A stretch of DNA of 34,471 nucleotides from Phycisphaerales bacterium (GTDB lineage Bacteria; Planctomycetota; Phycisphaerae; Phycisphaerales; UBA1924), in contig JALHNL010000025.1 in assembly GCA_022843545.1 (NCBI GenBank), forward strand, positions 1 through 34,471, given 5' to 3'. Positions 14,853 through 23,131 of the stretch are shown here, in pieces. Positions within the stretch are counted from its first letter, which is position 1, and each line of letters begins with the position of its first letter. The translations under genes were made by a program, and so were the position numbers. Below the pieces are notes generated by a model. The model searched no databases, had not been told where the DNA came from, and saw only the letters and a program-made list of their open reading frames with translations.

Positions 14853-17800
14853 TCACACCTTCGCGTTCTGGGCCTCGCGCATCCCCGCCAGCCCGCGCCG
14901 CAGCGCGCCGTCGGGCTCGCTTGCGCTCTTGATCTCCCCGCCCGCGCCCACCTGCTCGAGCTTCACGTTCACGCGCGTGCTCACGCCGCGCTCCTGCATC
15001 GTCACGCCGTACAACTGGTCGGCGCTGTGCATGGTGCGCTTGTGGTGGGTGATGACGATGAAGTGGCTGAACGAGGTGAACTGCCTCACCACGCCCGCGA
15101 ACCGTTCCACGTTCGCGTCGTCGAGCGCCGCGTCCACTTCGTCCAGGATGCAGAAGCACGAGGGCTTGCTGCGGAAGATCGACATCAGCAGCGCCACCGC
15201 CGTCATCGCCTTCTCGCCGCCCGAGAGCTGCGAGATCACGTGCGGCTGCTTGCCCGGCGGGCGGGCGACGATCTCGATGCCCGACTCCAGCCAGTCGGTG
15301 TCCGTGGTCTCCACGCCATCGCGCACCAGCGGCATCAGTTTGACCTCGGCCTTGCCCCCGCCGAAGAGCCGGCGGAACATGCCCTGCTCGCCCGCGAAGT
15401 GTTCCTGGATCGCCTCGAAGGTGACGCGGAAGCGCTCGCGGCTGGCGCTGTTGAGCTGCTCGATCAGCGAGCTGAGGTCGCCGCGGGCCTGGTCCAGGTC
15501 CGCCACCTGCGCCGCCAGCGAGTCATTCCGCCCCGCCAGTTGCGACTCTTCTTCGATCGCGTCGAGATTGACGTTGCCCAGGGCCTTGATGTCCTCGCGC
15601 AGTTCGTCCACGCGGGCCTGGGTCGCGACGTGATCCATCGCCCCCAGCGGCTCCTGCCCCCAGATCATCTCGAGGTACTCGCCGTACACCACCGCGTGGT
15701 CCGTGGCGAGTTCGACGCCGATCTTGTCCTCCATGCCCTCGCGCTTGATCTCGCCCTCGCGTTTGGCGACTTCGAGGCTGTGCCAGTCGCGTTCGACGGC
15801 CCGGGCGTGTTCGCGGGCGGTCTGCACCTGCTCGCCCAGCGCGTGGGCCGCCGCCACCGCGCCGCTCACCGCGTGCGCCGCGCCGATGACCTGCTTGTGC
15901 AGTTCCTGGGACTCCTCCGCCGCCGAGGCGATCAGCGCCTTCGCCTCAGCCGCGATCTGGTTCTGCTCAACCAGCGCGGCCTGCCGCGTCTTGAGGTTGT
16001 TCTGCAGCGTGCCCACCCGCCGCCGACCCTCCTCGATCGACCACTCCACCTGCTGCCGCTCGCGCCGCGCGCTGGAGAGCTGCTCCGCCAGCCGCCCCGC
16101 GTTCACCTTCGCCGCGGTGATCTTCTCCAGCACCGCGTCCGCGTCGGCCTGCGCCTGGTTGGCCTGCGCTTCGAGCTTGCCGGCGGACTCCAGTTGGTCC
16201 GTGTGCAGCCCGCGCAGCTGCTCGGCCCGCGTGGTCAGTTCGCCGCGCTCGCGCTCCAGCTGCGCCGAGCGCTGCCGCAGCGAGGCGATCTCGCCCTCCA
16301 GCGATGTTCTCTCGCGCTCCAGCCGTCCCGCGTCGGTGGAGAGCTGCTCCACCCGCGACTGCTCGCCCGCGATCGCCGAGCGCTCCGCGCCCAGCGCCGC
16401 CCGCACCCGCGCCAGTTCGTCCGCCAGCCGCGCAGCCGTGCCGTCCAGCGATTGCAGCGCCTCGCGGGCCGCGCCCAGCTCGCGCCCGGCTTCCTCGATT
16501 CTCACCGCCAGCGCGTCCAGTTCGCTCTGGCGGACCAGCACGCCGCCGCCGTCCTCGCCCTTGCCCGTGGGGCCCGCCACCACGCGCCCGTCGGGCTCCA
16601 GCACCGCGCCCGCCACGGTCACGAACCTCGCCCCCGCCAGCGGGCCGGCGCTCAGCAGCAGCGCGGCGTCCAGGTCCGGCACCAGATACGTGCGATCCAG
16701 AAGCCGATCAAGCAGCGCGGCGCCCGCCTCGCCCAGGCTGTGCCGTGTCCACTCGCGGGGACGCACCAGCGACCGCAGCGGCGTCACGTGCGGGTGGTCC
16801 GCCAGTTCGGCCGGCGCGGTCGCGGCGACCGGCTCCACCCGCGGCGACGCCAGCGGCAGGAACATCGCCCGCCCCGGCAACGCGTTGATGTCCGCCGCGG
16901 TCGGGAGCGCCGCCAGGCTCGGCACCACCACGGCCTGCAGCAAAGAGCCCAGCGCGGCCTCCACCGCCGGTGCGTGCGCCTGCTCGGTCTGCAGGATGTC
17001 CGCGAGCACGCCCACCACCCCGCCGAAGCCCGAGCCCTGCTCCCGTGCCTTGAGCACGTGGCGCACCGCGTCGCCCAGCCCCGCACGCGAGCGGACCATC
17101 TCTTCCAGCGTCGCCCGCCTCGCTTCCAGGCGAGCGTGCGACTGTTCCAACTCCGCCAGCTTCTCGGCGGCGGCCCGACGGTCCGTCGCCAGCCGCTGCC
17201 CGTCGGCGTTCAGCCGTGACTCGTCGCCTTCGAGGTTGGCCAGCGTGCCCCGGCGGGTGGCGAGTGATTCATCCAGCGCGGCCCGCCGCTGGGCCACGCT
17301 CTGCGCGTCGCCCGCGTTCGCGGCCACCTTCGCGGCCAGGGCCGCGATCTGCTCAAGCACCGCCGCCGCACGCTGCTGGTCGCGCTCGATCGCCGCCAGC
17401 AGCCCGGCGCGCTCGCGATCGATCTGCCCGGCGGCGTGCCGCTTGGCGTTGGCCTGCGTGCGCAGCGACGCCAGGTGCTCGCCCAGTTGGCTCTTGGACC
17501 GCGCCAGCGTCGCCAGGGCGCACTCCGCCTCGGCTTGCTGCTCGCCCAGGCTTGCCACCAGGTCACCCAGCCGCTCGAACAGGCCCTGGGCATCCTCCGT
17601 CTTCTGGCTCACCAGCCGCAGTTGCTCCTCATCGCCCGCCAGGGCGGCGCGGATGGACTCCACCTGCTTCAGCGCCGCCGCCTCGCGCTGCGTCGCGGAC
17701 TGCTGGTCGTGCGTCGCCTGCTGAAGGCGCAGCTCGAGTTTGCGCTGCTCGTCGGCCAGGTCGTGCCGGCGCAGTTCCGCCTCCTGCTTCTGACGCTCCA

Positions 17801-18791
17801 GGTCGGTGACCGCGCTCACCGCCTCGTTGCGGACCGAGTCCAGCTCGCTCAGGCGCGAGGTCAGGCCCTTGAGCCGCTCGATCAGATCGTGGTACTGCTC
17901 GAGCCAAAGCGCGAGCTTCAGCGAGCGCCACTCCGCGTCGAGTTCGCGGAACGTCCGTGCCCTGGCCGCCTGGCCCTTCACCAGCTTCAGCCGCCGCGCG
18001 GTGGATTCCAGTTGCTCGCGCGTCACGGCCAGGTTCTGCTCGGTCCGCTCCAGCTTGCGCGACGCTTCCGCCTTGCGCACGCGGAACTTGGCGATCCCCG
18101 CCGCTTCCTCGAAGATCGAGCGTCGCTCCTGCGGGTTGGCCATGAGCATCGCGTCGACCTTGCCCTGCTCGATGATGCAGTAGCTGTCCGCGCCCACGCC
18201 CGTGTCCAGGAACAACTCGCGGATGTCCTTGAGGCGGGCCTTCTTGCCGTTGATCAGGTACTCGCTGGTCCCGTCGCGATACAGCCGCCGCTCGATCGCC
18301 ACTTCGTCGGTGTCGATGGGCAGGGCGCGCCGCGACTTCACCGCCGCGTCCAGCATCGTCGCGGGTTCGCCCGCATCGGCGGGGTTCTCCGCCGGCGGAG
18401 CGCCACCCTCGCCGCCGGCGGGCGCCGACGGGGCCGTCCCGGCTGGATCGGCGGCGGGAACGCCCGCGGGAGTCGCTTCTAGCAGCGCGGCAGCAACGGT
18501 CGAGAGGGCCGACGCCCCGCCCTCGATCTCCGGGTTGTCGAAGGTGAGCGTCACGCTCGCCATGCCCGCCGGCTTGCGCCCCGCGCTGCCCGCGAAGATC
18601 ACGTCGAGCATCTCCGCGCCGCGCAGGCTCTTGCTGGAGCGCTCGCCCAGCACCCACTTCACCGCGTCAACCACGTTGCTCTTGCCGCACCCGTTGGGCC
18701 CCACGATCGCCGTGATCGCCTCGTCGAACGTGAACTCCGTCGCGTCCGCGAACGACTTGAACCCATTAAGCGTGAGCTTCGACAGACGCAT
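14853..18791 (-). CDS. smc: Chromosome segregation protein SMC
   Basis: SMC is the coiled-coil ATPase of bacterial condensin that organises and segregates chromosomes. The 1312-aa product has the N-terminal head with Walker A GPNGCGKSN (residues 31-39), two long heptad-rich coiled coils, a hinge centred near residues 580-760 (start marked by GFGGVVGVLAD), and the C-terminal head with signature LSGGEKAMTA (from 1189) and Walker B CFCILDEVDAALD (about 1213-1225). The start is set by the ATG at 18791, giving the canonical MRLSKLTLNGFKSF opening and an AGGAGG ribosome site 5-10 nt upstream. An unusual insertion of roughly 60 residues, rich in Ala, Pro and Gly, lies at about 92-155 in the N-terminal head, before the IERRLYRDGTSEYLINGK strand. 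The protein is longer than the usual 1150-1200 aa, partly for that reason. scpA/scpB are not adjacent. Confidence 0.95.
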   Translation of the reverse strand: MRLSKLTLNGFKSFADATEFTFDEAITAIVGPNGCGKSNVVDAVKWVLGERSSKSLRGAEMLDVIFAGSAGRKPAGMASVTLTFDNPEIEGGASALSTVAAALLEATPAGVPAADPAGTAPSAPAGGEGGAPPAENPADAGEPATMLDAAVKSRRALPIDTDEVAIERRLYRDGTSEYLINGKKARLKDIRELFLDTGVGADSYCIIEQGKVDAMLMANPQERRSIFEEAAGIAKFRVRKAEASRKLERTEQNLAVTREQLESTARRLKLVKGQAARARTFRELDAEWRSLKLALWLEQYHDLIERLKGLTSRLSELDSVRNEAVSAVTDLERQKQEAELRRHDLADEQRKLELRLQQATHDQQSATQREAAALKQVESIRAALAGDEEQLRLVSQKTEDAQGLFERLGDLVASLGEQQAEAECALATLARSKSQLGEHLASLRTQANAKRHAAGQIDRERAGLLAAIERDQQRAAAVLEQIAALAAKVAANAGDAQSVAQRRAALDESLATRRGTLANLEGDESRLNADGQRLATDRRAAAEKLAELEQSHARLEARRATLEEMVRSRAGLGDAVRHVLKAREQGSGFGGVVGVLADILQTEQAHAPAVEAALGSLLQAVVVPSLAALPTAADINALPGRAMFLPLASPRVEPVAATAPAELADHPHVTPLRSLVRPREWTRHSLGEAGAALLDRLLDRTYLVPDLDAALLLSAGPLAGARFVTVAGAVLEPDGRVVAGPTGKGEDGGGVLVRQSELDALAVRIEEAGRELGAAREALQSLDGTAARLADELARVRAALGAERSAIAGEQSRVEQLSTDAGRLERERTSLEGEIASLRQRSAQLERERGELTTRAEQLRGLHTDQLESAGKLEAQANQAQADADAVLEKITAAKVNAGRLAEQLSSARRERQQVEWSIEEGRRRVGTLQNNLKTRQAALVEQNQIAAEAKALIASAAEESQELHKQVIGAAHAVSGAVAAAHALGEQVQTAREHARAVERDWHSLEVAKREGEIKREGMEDKIGVELATDHAVVYGEYLEMIWGQEPLGAMDHVATQARVDELREDIKALGNVNLDAIEEESQLAGRNDSLAAQVADLDQARGDLSSLIEQLNSASRERFRVTFEAIQEHFAGEQGMFRRLFGGGKAEVKLMPLVRDGVETTDTDWLESGIEIVARPPGKQPHVISQLSGGEKAMTAVALLMSIFRSKPSCFCILDEVDAALDDANVERFAGVVRQFTSFSHFIVITHHKRTMHSADQLYGVTMQERGVSTRVNVKLEQVGAGGEIKSASEPDGALRRGLAGMREAQNAKV

Positions 18792-18913
18792 GGCGACCTC
18801 CTGTCGCCAATCGGCTTGCCCTTTGGGGGCCGGTCCGTCGGCGGCTGACCGGCCGCGCGATCCTCGCGCGGGCCCGTTCTTCACGGGCGATGGACCGATC
18901 TGCGCCAACAGTA
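18792..18913 (-). promoter_or_regulatory. Structured smc 5' leader with four inverted repeats
   Basis: On the minus strand TACTGT (18913 to 18908) is a plausible -10, giving a leader of about 110 nt. It contains four perfect inverted repeats. They are GCCCGT/ACGGGC (18873-18889, 5-nt loop), CCGCGCGA/TCGCGCGG (18854-18872, 3-nt loop), GGCCGGTC/GACCGGCC (18828-18855, 12-nt loop) and GGCGAC/GTCGCC (18792-18808). The last has AGGAG of the ribosome site as its loop and directly abuts the ATG. The third and second share two bases and may compete. Regulation of smc translation by RNA structure is a reasonable inference. Confidence 0.5.
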
Positions 18914-19131
18914 TCCCGCCCCGCCCGCCCGCCCGCAAGCCCGCCGCCCAGCCGCCGGAAAGCCTGTCGGTGAGGGCAACGGGGACCGATAACCTGGTTC
19001 CTGGTCGAGCAGCTTCGGCTCTAAGTGCTTTGAATAGCTGTACTTAAGCGTGCTTGAGAATCTAGGCAAGCCGTGCCGCCGTTGACTTTTCCACCGTTTG
19101 TTCCATTTGCGCGGATTTCCTCGCCCTCGCC
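18914..19131. other. Non-coding stretch between smc promoter and RNA promoter
   Basis: No credible gene was seen on either strand. It holds a tandem CCTGGT pair near 18993-19005, a small stem with TTCG loop around 19012-19021, and an AT-richer tract (19020-19120). That tract includes degenerate 9-bp units ending in TTTG (about 19092-19118) that resemble the repeat before gspG. An open frame on the minus strand here has no ribosome site and low-complexity composition. Confidence 0.4.
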
Positions 19132-19160
19132 TTGACGCCCAGCCCGCCGTGTTGTATCTT
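19132..19160 (+). promoter_or_regulatory. Sigma70-type promoter of the orphan RNA
   Basis: TTGACG (19132-19137) and TATCTT (19155-19160) are separated by exactly 17 bp, the best housekeeping-type promoter in the window. The expected start is about 19167. No start codon with a ribosome site and a useful frame follows before the terminator at 19267-19303. Confidence 0.65.
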
Positions 19161-19166
19161 CTTCGT

Positions 19167-19303
19167 GCTTCTCCGCTCTTTTCAGGTTTGAGCGCGAGAG
19201 GCGACGAGGGAGGAGAGAGTGTTGGACGAAAGTCCTTCTCCTCCTTTATAGTGCGGTTCGGATGAAGACCCGCGGGGCACGCCTCGTGGGTCGCGTTGTT
19301 TTT
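19167..19303 (+). ncRNA. Putative structured small RNA of about 137 nt
   Basis: The unit is bounded by a consensus promoter and an intrinsic terminator and holds no plausible ORF. From 5' to 3' it can form a CGCTC/GAGCG stem (about 19174-19194) and a strong two-tier hairpin. In the latter GGAGGAGA (19209-19216) pairs with TCTCCTCC (19237-19244), with an asymmetric internal loop and an apical GGAC-GAAA-GTCC stem closed by a GNRA-type tetraloop (19224-19235). The terminator stem follows. It does not show the SRP RNA core, tmRNA, RNase P or tRNA features, and I do not recognise the family. The TSUP gene downstream has its own -10-like hexamer after the terminator, so an independent RNA is favoured, but a riboswitch-like leader of that gene is an alternative. 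Confidence 0.5.
19267..19303 (+). terminator. Rho-independent terminator of the orphan RNA
   Basis: An 11-bp stem (19267-19277 with 19282-19292, two G-T wobbles, loop CACG) starts GACCCGCGGGG. It is followed by GCGTTG and then five T residues (19299-19303). It is the only convincing intrinsic terminator in the window. Confidence 0.7.
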
Positions 19304-19359
19304 CATCCCCCCATCCGCCGCGCTCGTCCTCGCTGCACTTCGCTTGCACCCACGTCGAG

Positions 19360-19365
19360 TACCCT
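19360..19365 (+). promoter_or_regulatory. -10-like hexamer immediately before the TSUP gene
   Basis: TACCCT lies 6 nt before the ATG at 19372, with no ribosome site between. This is identical in sequence and spacing to the element before the M42 peptidase gene. It suggests a leaderless transcript independent of the RNA unit upstream. Confidence 0.4.
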
Positions 19366-19371
19366 CGGCCC

Positions 19372-20205
19372 ATGCCCGAACCTTCCGCGGCGGTTGATCA
19401 CGCCATCCATCTCACCACCTTCGTGGTCGTGGGGTGCGTGGCGCTGGGCTTCCTGGCGGGCGTGCTGGGCGGGCTGGCCGGCATCGGCGGCTCGATGCTC
19501 ATGCTTCCCGGGCTCACGATCCTGCTGGGCAAGGAGCCCGACTCCATCCAGCACCTCTTCATCGCGGCCGCGTTCGTCGTCAACGTCGTCGTCGCCTATC
19601 CCGCCGCGCGTCGGCACCGTCGCAGCGGCGCGGTGCGCGACGACCTGCTTCGGGAACTGCTCATCAGCGTGCTGGTCGCGATGGTGGTGGGGGTGGTCAT
19701 CGGCAACTTCGCACCCGGCGCGCACCTGCGGATCGCCCTGGGCATCTTCCTCGTCGCGTACTGCGCCTTCAACATCTACCGCGTCGCGTTCCGCTTCCCC
19801 GAGCCCGACGGCGCCCACGCCCGCACCGGCCCCGCGGTGCTCATTTCCTGCGGCGCGATCACCGGCCTCTTCGGCGGCACGCTGGGCCTGGCCGGGGGCG
19901 TCATCCTCGTGCCGCTGCTGCAACTGGTCGCCCGCCTGCCGCTCCGCAGCGCCATCGCCACCAGCAGCGCCGTCGTCTGGACCACCGCCGCCGTCGCCGC
20001 GGTGCTCAAGCTCGCGACGCTCTCGCAGCACGGCTGGTCGATCTGGACATCGCTGACGCTGACGGCCCTGATGGCGCCCACGGCGCTGGTCGGCTCGCAG
20101 ATCGGCGCGGGCCTGACGCACAAACTGCCCGTGAAATGGGTGCGGATCGCCATCACCGCGGTGCTCGCCGCCGCCGCCGCGCGCCTGCTGGGGCTGCTGG
20201 CGTAG
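19372..20205 (+). CDS. TSUP family (TauE/SafE) membrane transporter
   Basis: A 277-aa inner-membrane protein with about eight hydrophobic helices in two related halves. The half-motifs GVLGGLAGIGGSMLMLPGL (about residues 30-48) and GLFGGTLGLAGGVILVPLL (about 165-183) are the glycine-rich signatures of the TauE/SafE sulfite/anion exporter-like family. These carriers move sulfite, sulfonates or other organosulfur compounds; the substrate here is unknown. The loop after the first half is basic (ARRHRRSG). It is a single gene, convergent with priA with only 6 bp between stops. The start is set by the first in-frame ATG and the TACCCT 6 nt upstream. Confidence 0.85.
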   Translation: MPEPSAAVDHAIHLTTFVVVGCVALGFLAGVLGGLAGIGGSMLMLPGLTILLGKEPDSIQHLFIAAAFVVNVVVAYPAARRHRRSGAVRDDLLRELLISVLVAMVVGVVIGNFAPGAHLRIALGIFLVAYCAFNIYRVAFRFPEPDGAHARTGPAVLISCGAITGLFGGTLGLAGGVILVPLLQLVARLPLRSAIATSSAVVWTTAAVAAVLKLATLSQHGWSIWTSLTLTALMAPTALVGSQIGAGLTHKLPVKWVRIAITAVLAAAAARLLGLLA

Positions 20206-20211
20206 CCCCGC

Positions 20212-22740
20212 TCACAGCAGCGCCACGGGGTCCACGTCCACCGCGGTCTTGCTGTCGGACTTGAGCAGGCCCAGCGTGCGCACGCGACCCAGCACGCTCT
20301 GGATCGCGCCCCGGTCGCGCCCGATGAGCAGGATGGCCAGGCGATGGTGGTCGTCGATGCGTGCGATGGCGCAGGGCATCGGGCCCTGCAGCGTCACCGC
20401 GCCCGCGGGCAGCGAGGCGATCGTCTGCCGCAGCGCCGCCGCCACCTCGTGCGCCGCCGAGCTCGCCTTGCCGGGGTCGGTGTCGCGGCACACCACGCGT
20501 GCCATCCGCGTCGCCGGGGGCAGCCCCGCGCTCTTCCGCACCGCCAGTTCCTGATCCGCGAAGGCGACGTAGTCGTGCCTGGCCGCCAGCACGATCGGCG
20601 GCGCGCCCGGCTGCGCGGTCTGCACGATCACCAGCCCCGCGCGCTCCCCGCGCCCCGCCCGCCCCGCCACCTGGCACACCAGTTGGAAGGTCCGCTCCGC
20701 CGCGCGGAAGTCCGGCAGGTTCAGCGCGGTGTCGGCGCTGATGATCCCCACCAGTTGCACGTTCGGGAAGTCCAGCCCCTTGGCGATCATCTGCGTGCCC
20801 AGCAGCACCTTGGCCTCGCCCCGCGTGAAGCGCGACAGCGCGGTGAAGTAATCGCGCGCCGACCGCATCGTGTCGCTGTCCACCCGCAGCATCGTCTCGC
20901 CCGTGACCAGCCCCGCCGAGGCGAACTTGCGCGAGAGTTCCTCCTCCACCCGCTGCGTGCCCAGCCCGAAGGTGTTGAGCTTCTTCACCTTGCACTGCGG
21001 GCACGAGGCGGGCAGCAGCAGCTCGGCCAGGCAGTGGTGGCAGCGCACGAACCCCGCCGAACCGCCCGTCGCGAAGTGCTCCCCGCGGTGATACACCACC
21101 GTCGCGTCGCAGTGCTCGCAGCGCATCACGAACCCGCAGTTCGGATCCGGGCAGCACAGGTAGTTCGCGAACCCGCGCCGGTTCAGCAGCAGGATCACCT
21201 GCCCCCCGTCGCCCAGCGCCCGCCCGATCTCCGCCTCCAGCGTGGGCCCGATGAGGTGCAGTTGCCGGTCGCGCCACGATTCGGCGCTCGCCGACGCCCG
21301 CCTTCGGCGTTCGTCCATCAGGTCCACGATCCGCACCTGCGGCAGCCGCGCGCCGGTGGCGCGCGTGGTCAGTTCGTGAAGCGTGTACTTGCCGCCCGAG
21401 CCCGCGCTGCCCTTGGTGTTCGCCCACGACTCCATCGAGGGCGTCGCCGAGCCCAGGATCACCGGGCATCCCTCGATCTGCGCCCGCTTCACCGCCACGT
21501 CGCGCGCGTGGTAGCGCGGCAGTTGGTCCTGCTTGTACGACGAGTCGTGCTCTTCGTCCACCGCGATCAGCCTCACCTTCGGCAAGGGCGCGAAGATCGC
21601 CGACCGCGCGCCCACCACCACCCGCACGCGCCCGTCCGCCGCCGCCTGCCACTGCGCGTGCCGCTGTGACTCCGAGAGCGCCGAGTGCAGCACCGCCACC
21701 GCCCCCGCGCCGAAGCGGTCCAGGAATCGCCGGGCCGTCTGGGGCGTCAGCGCGATCTCGGGCACCAGGATGATCGCCCCCGCCCCCGCGTCCGCCTCCA
21801 GCGCGCGCTGGATCAGCCGCATGTACACCTCGGTCTTGCCCGAACCGGTGATCCCGCGGATCAGATGGACCCCGAACCTTCCCAGCGTCGGCTCGATCGC
21901 GCCCACCACGCGGGCCTGCTCCGGCGTCAGCGTGGGCGCACTCGGCCGATCCGCCCGCTCCGCCATCGCCTCCTCCAGCAGCGGGTCCGCGTGCGCGGAG
22001 ACCACGCTCTGCGTCTGGCTCGTCAGCACGCCCGCGTCCAGCAACTTGCGGACCGCCCCCGTGGTCAGACCGGGGACGGCGGCGCACAGCGCGCGGACGG
22101 TCAGCGGCCAGGCCGAGGCTTCGATCGCGCGCACCTCGGCGAGCTTCTCCAGCAATCGCTTGCCGAGTGGCGCGCTCTGGACGCGGTCGTCCCCGTCCCT
22201 CCTCTGACCCGTCTTGCTCTTCTTCTCCGCCCCCGCCGCGTCCTCCGCGTACTTCCCCGCCTCTTCGGACAATCGCAAGACCATCACGCCCTTGCGCCCC
22301 GTCTGCTTCTTCACCGCCGCCGGCATCAGCGCCAGCATCACCATCCCCAGCGGGCACACGTAGTACTGCGCGATCCACTTGGCCAGGTCCAGCAACCCCG
22401 CGGGCAGCGCGGCGGGCGACACCTCGGTCAGCGCCTTCACCTTGCCGGGCGGCAGATCGCCCAGCAACTCGGCCCCGCCCAGTTCCACGATCACGCCGGT
22501 GACGCCCTTGCCCGCCTTGCCCAAAGGCGCGGTCACCAGCTGCCCCACCCGGGCCGACTTGGCCATCTCCGCCGGCACGCGATACAGCAGCGTCGCCTCG
22601 ATCCCCGCGCCGCCCTTGCCCTCAGACGCCGATCGCCCGGAACGCTCCAGCCCTCGGTGCACGGCGACCTGGGCATAGCGGTCGCCGGGCTGGGGCGGGC
22701 GGGCGGAGGCGGGGTCGGGTTGGCCGAAGAGGGTGGACAT
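20212..22740 (-). CDS. priA: Primosomal replication restart helicase PriA
   Basis: PriA recognises stalled forks and reloads the replisome using a superfamily 2 helicase core. The 842-aa product has an N-terminal DNA-binding region, Walker A GITGSGKTEVY (near residue 300), the DEEH box IAVDEEHDSSYKQ, and ILGSATPS. Its cysteine-rich zinc module has four CxxC-like pairs (CCPDPNC, CEHC, CHHC, CPQC). The C-terminal lobe includes LLGTQMIAKGLDFPNV and the QVAGRAGRG motif. All expected elements are present. An Ala/Gly/Lys-rich insert occurs near residues 155-180. The ATG at 22740 is preferred; an in-frame TTG 12 nt upstream is possible. No clear ribosome site is seen. The gene is divergent from the Cys-rich peptide cluster and convergent with the TSUP gene. 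Confidence 0.93.
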   Translation of the reverse strand: MSTLFGQPDPASARPPQPGDRYAQVAVHRGLERSGRSASEGKGGAGIEATLLYRVPAEMAKSARVGQLVTAPLGKAGKGVTGVIVELGGAELLGDLPPGKVKALTEVSPAALPAGLLDLAKWIAQYYVCPLGMVMLALMPAAVKKQTGRKGVMVLRLSEEAGKYAEDAAGAEKKSKTGQRRDGDDRVQSAPLGKRLLEKLAEVRAIEASAWPLTVRALCAAVPGLTTGAVRKLLDAGVLTSQTQSVVSAHADPLLEEAMAERADRPSAPTLTPEQARVVGAIEPTLGRFGVHLIRGITGSGKTEVYMRLIQRALEADAGAGAIILVPEIALTPQTARRFLDRFGAGAVAVLHSALSESQRHAQWQAAADGRVRVVVGARSAIFAPLPKVRLIAVDEEHDSSYKQDQLPRYHARDVAVKRAQIEGCPVILGSATPSMESWANTKGSAGSGGKYTLHELTTRATGARLPQVRIVDLMDERRRRASASAESWRDRQLHLIGPTLEAEIGRALGDGGQVILLLNRRGFANYLCCPDPNCGFVMRCEHCDATVVYHRGEHFATGGSAGFVRCHHCLAELLLPASCPQCKVKKLNTFGLGTQRVEEELSRKFASAGLVTGETMLRVDSDTMRSARDYFTALSRFTRGEAKVLLGTQMIAKGLDFPNVQLVGIISADTALNLPDFRAAERTFQLVCQVAGRAGRGERAGLVIVQTAQPGAPPIVLAARHDYVAFADQELAVRKSAGLPPATRMARVVCRDTDPGKASSAAHEVAAALRQTIASLPAGAVTLQGPMPCAIARIDDHHRLAILLIGRDRGAIQSVLGRVRTLGLLKSDSKTAVDVDPVALL

Positions 22741-22794
22741 TCGGTCTTTCAACTACGTTAACAAAGCAGTGACAAAATCACCCAGGAATTTCTT

Positions 22795-22836
22795 TTGACA
22801 CTTGAGCAGGGGGGGTATTCTGCTCGTACCCGGAGG
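22795..22836 (+). promoter_or_regulatory. Promoter and ribosome site of the Cys-rich peptide cluster
   Basis: A perfect TTGACA (22795-22800) is followed after 15 bp by TATTCT (22816-22821), a short but acceptable spacing. A CGGAGG ribosome site (about 22831-22836) precedes the ATG at 22844. The surrounding 22741-22820 is markedly AT-richer than the rest of the window. Confidence 0.6.
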
Positions 22837-22843
22837 TGCCCTT

Positions 22844-23131
22844 ATGAGCGCTCACAAGGTACGGTACGGACAGACGGTGCTGCTCGCGGCGTTGATCGCG
22901 ACGGCGACGAGCGTGGTGGTGGCGGACTGCCAGACGCCTTCGAGCTGCTACATCGAAGGGCGTGTGTCCGCACAACTGTGCATCGAAGACCCGAACGTGA
23001 TCACCTACGCGGATTGCTTGGCTTGTTGCTACAGCAAGATGCCTCAGTGGGAAGGCAACGGACACTACCGGGCCGGTTGTGACTCGCTCTGCAATATCTT
23101 ACCGGTGTATCCGCCGGGCCACGAGCCGTGA
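22844..23131 (+). CDS. Small secreted eight-cysteine protein
   Basis: A 95-aa product of unknown function. Residues 1-30 form a signal peptide-like segment (basic start, TVLLAALIATATSVVV core, then AD as likely cut region). The mature part of about 65 residues holds eight cysteines (DCQ, SSCY, LCIED, DCLACC, GCDSLC), a number and density suited to four disulfides outside the cytoplasm. No catalytic motif is recognised. A GGAGG-type ribosome site lies 7 nt before the ATG, and a consensus promoter stands just upstream; a longer reading from 22802 would overlap the promoter and is rejected. The stop overlaps the next start as GTGA. The region is lower in GC than its neighbours, which could indicate a younger or transferred gene. 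Confidence 0.7.
   Translation: MSAHKVRYGQTVLLAALIATATSVVVADCQTPSSCYIEGRVSAQLCIEDPNVITYADCLACCYSKMPQWEGNGHYRAGCDSLCNILPVYPPGHEP

Noticed and set aside
15027-17724. Long plus-strand open frames opposite smc
   Set aside because: Composition is Arg/Leu/Ser-rich, with no start signals; smc on the other strand has full family motifs.
19167-19303. 4.5S SRP RNA, 6S RNA, tmRNA or tRNA identity for the orphan RNA
   Set aside because: The SRP core loops are absent, no long closing rod as in 6S was found, and there is no tRNA-like domain or tag frame. The family stays unassigned.
18881-19306. Minus-strand frame through the smc/TSUP gap
   Set aside because: It has no ribosome site and low-complexity content, and it crosses both the orphan RNA promoter and its terminator.
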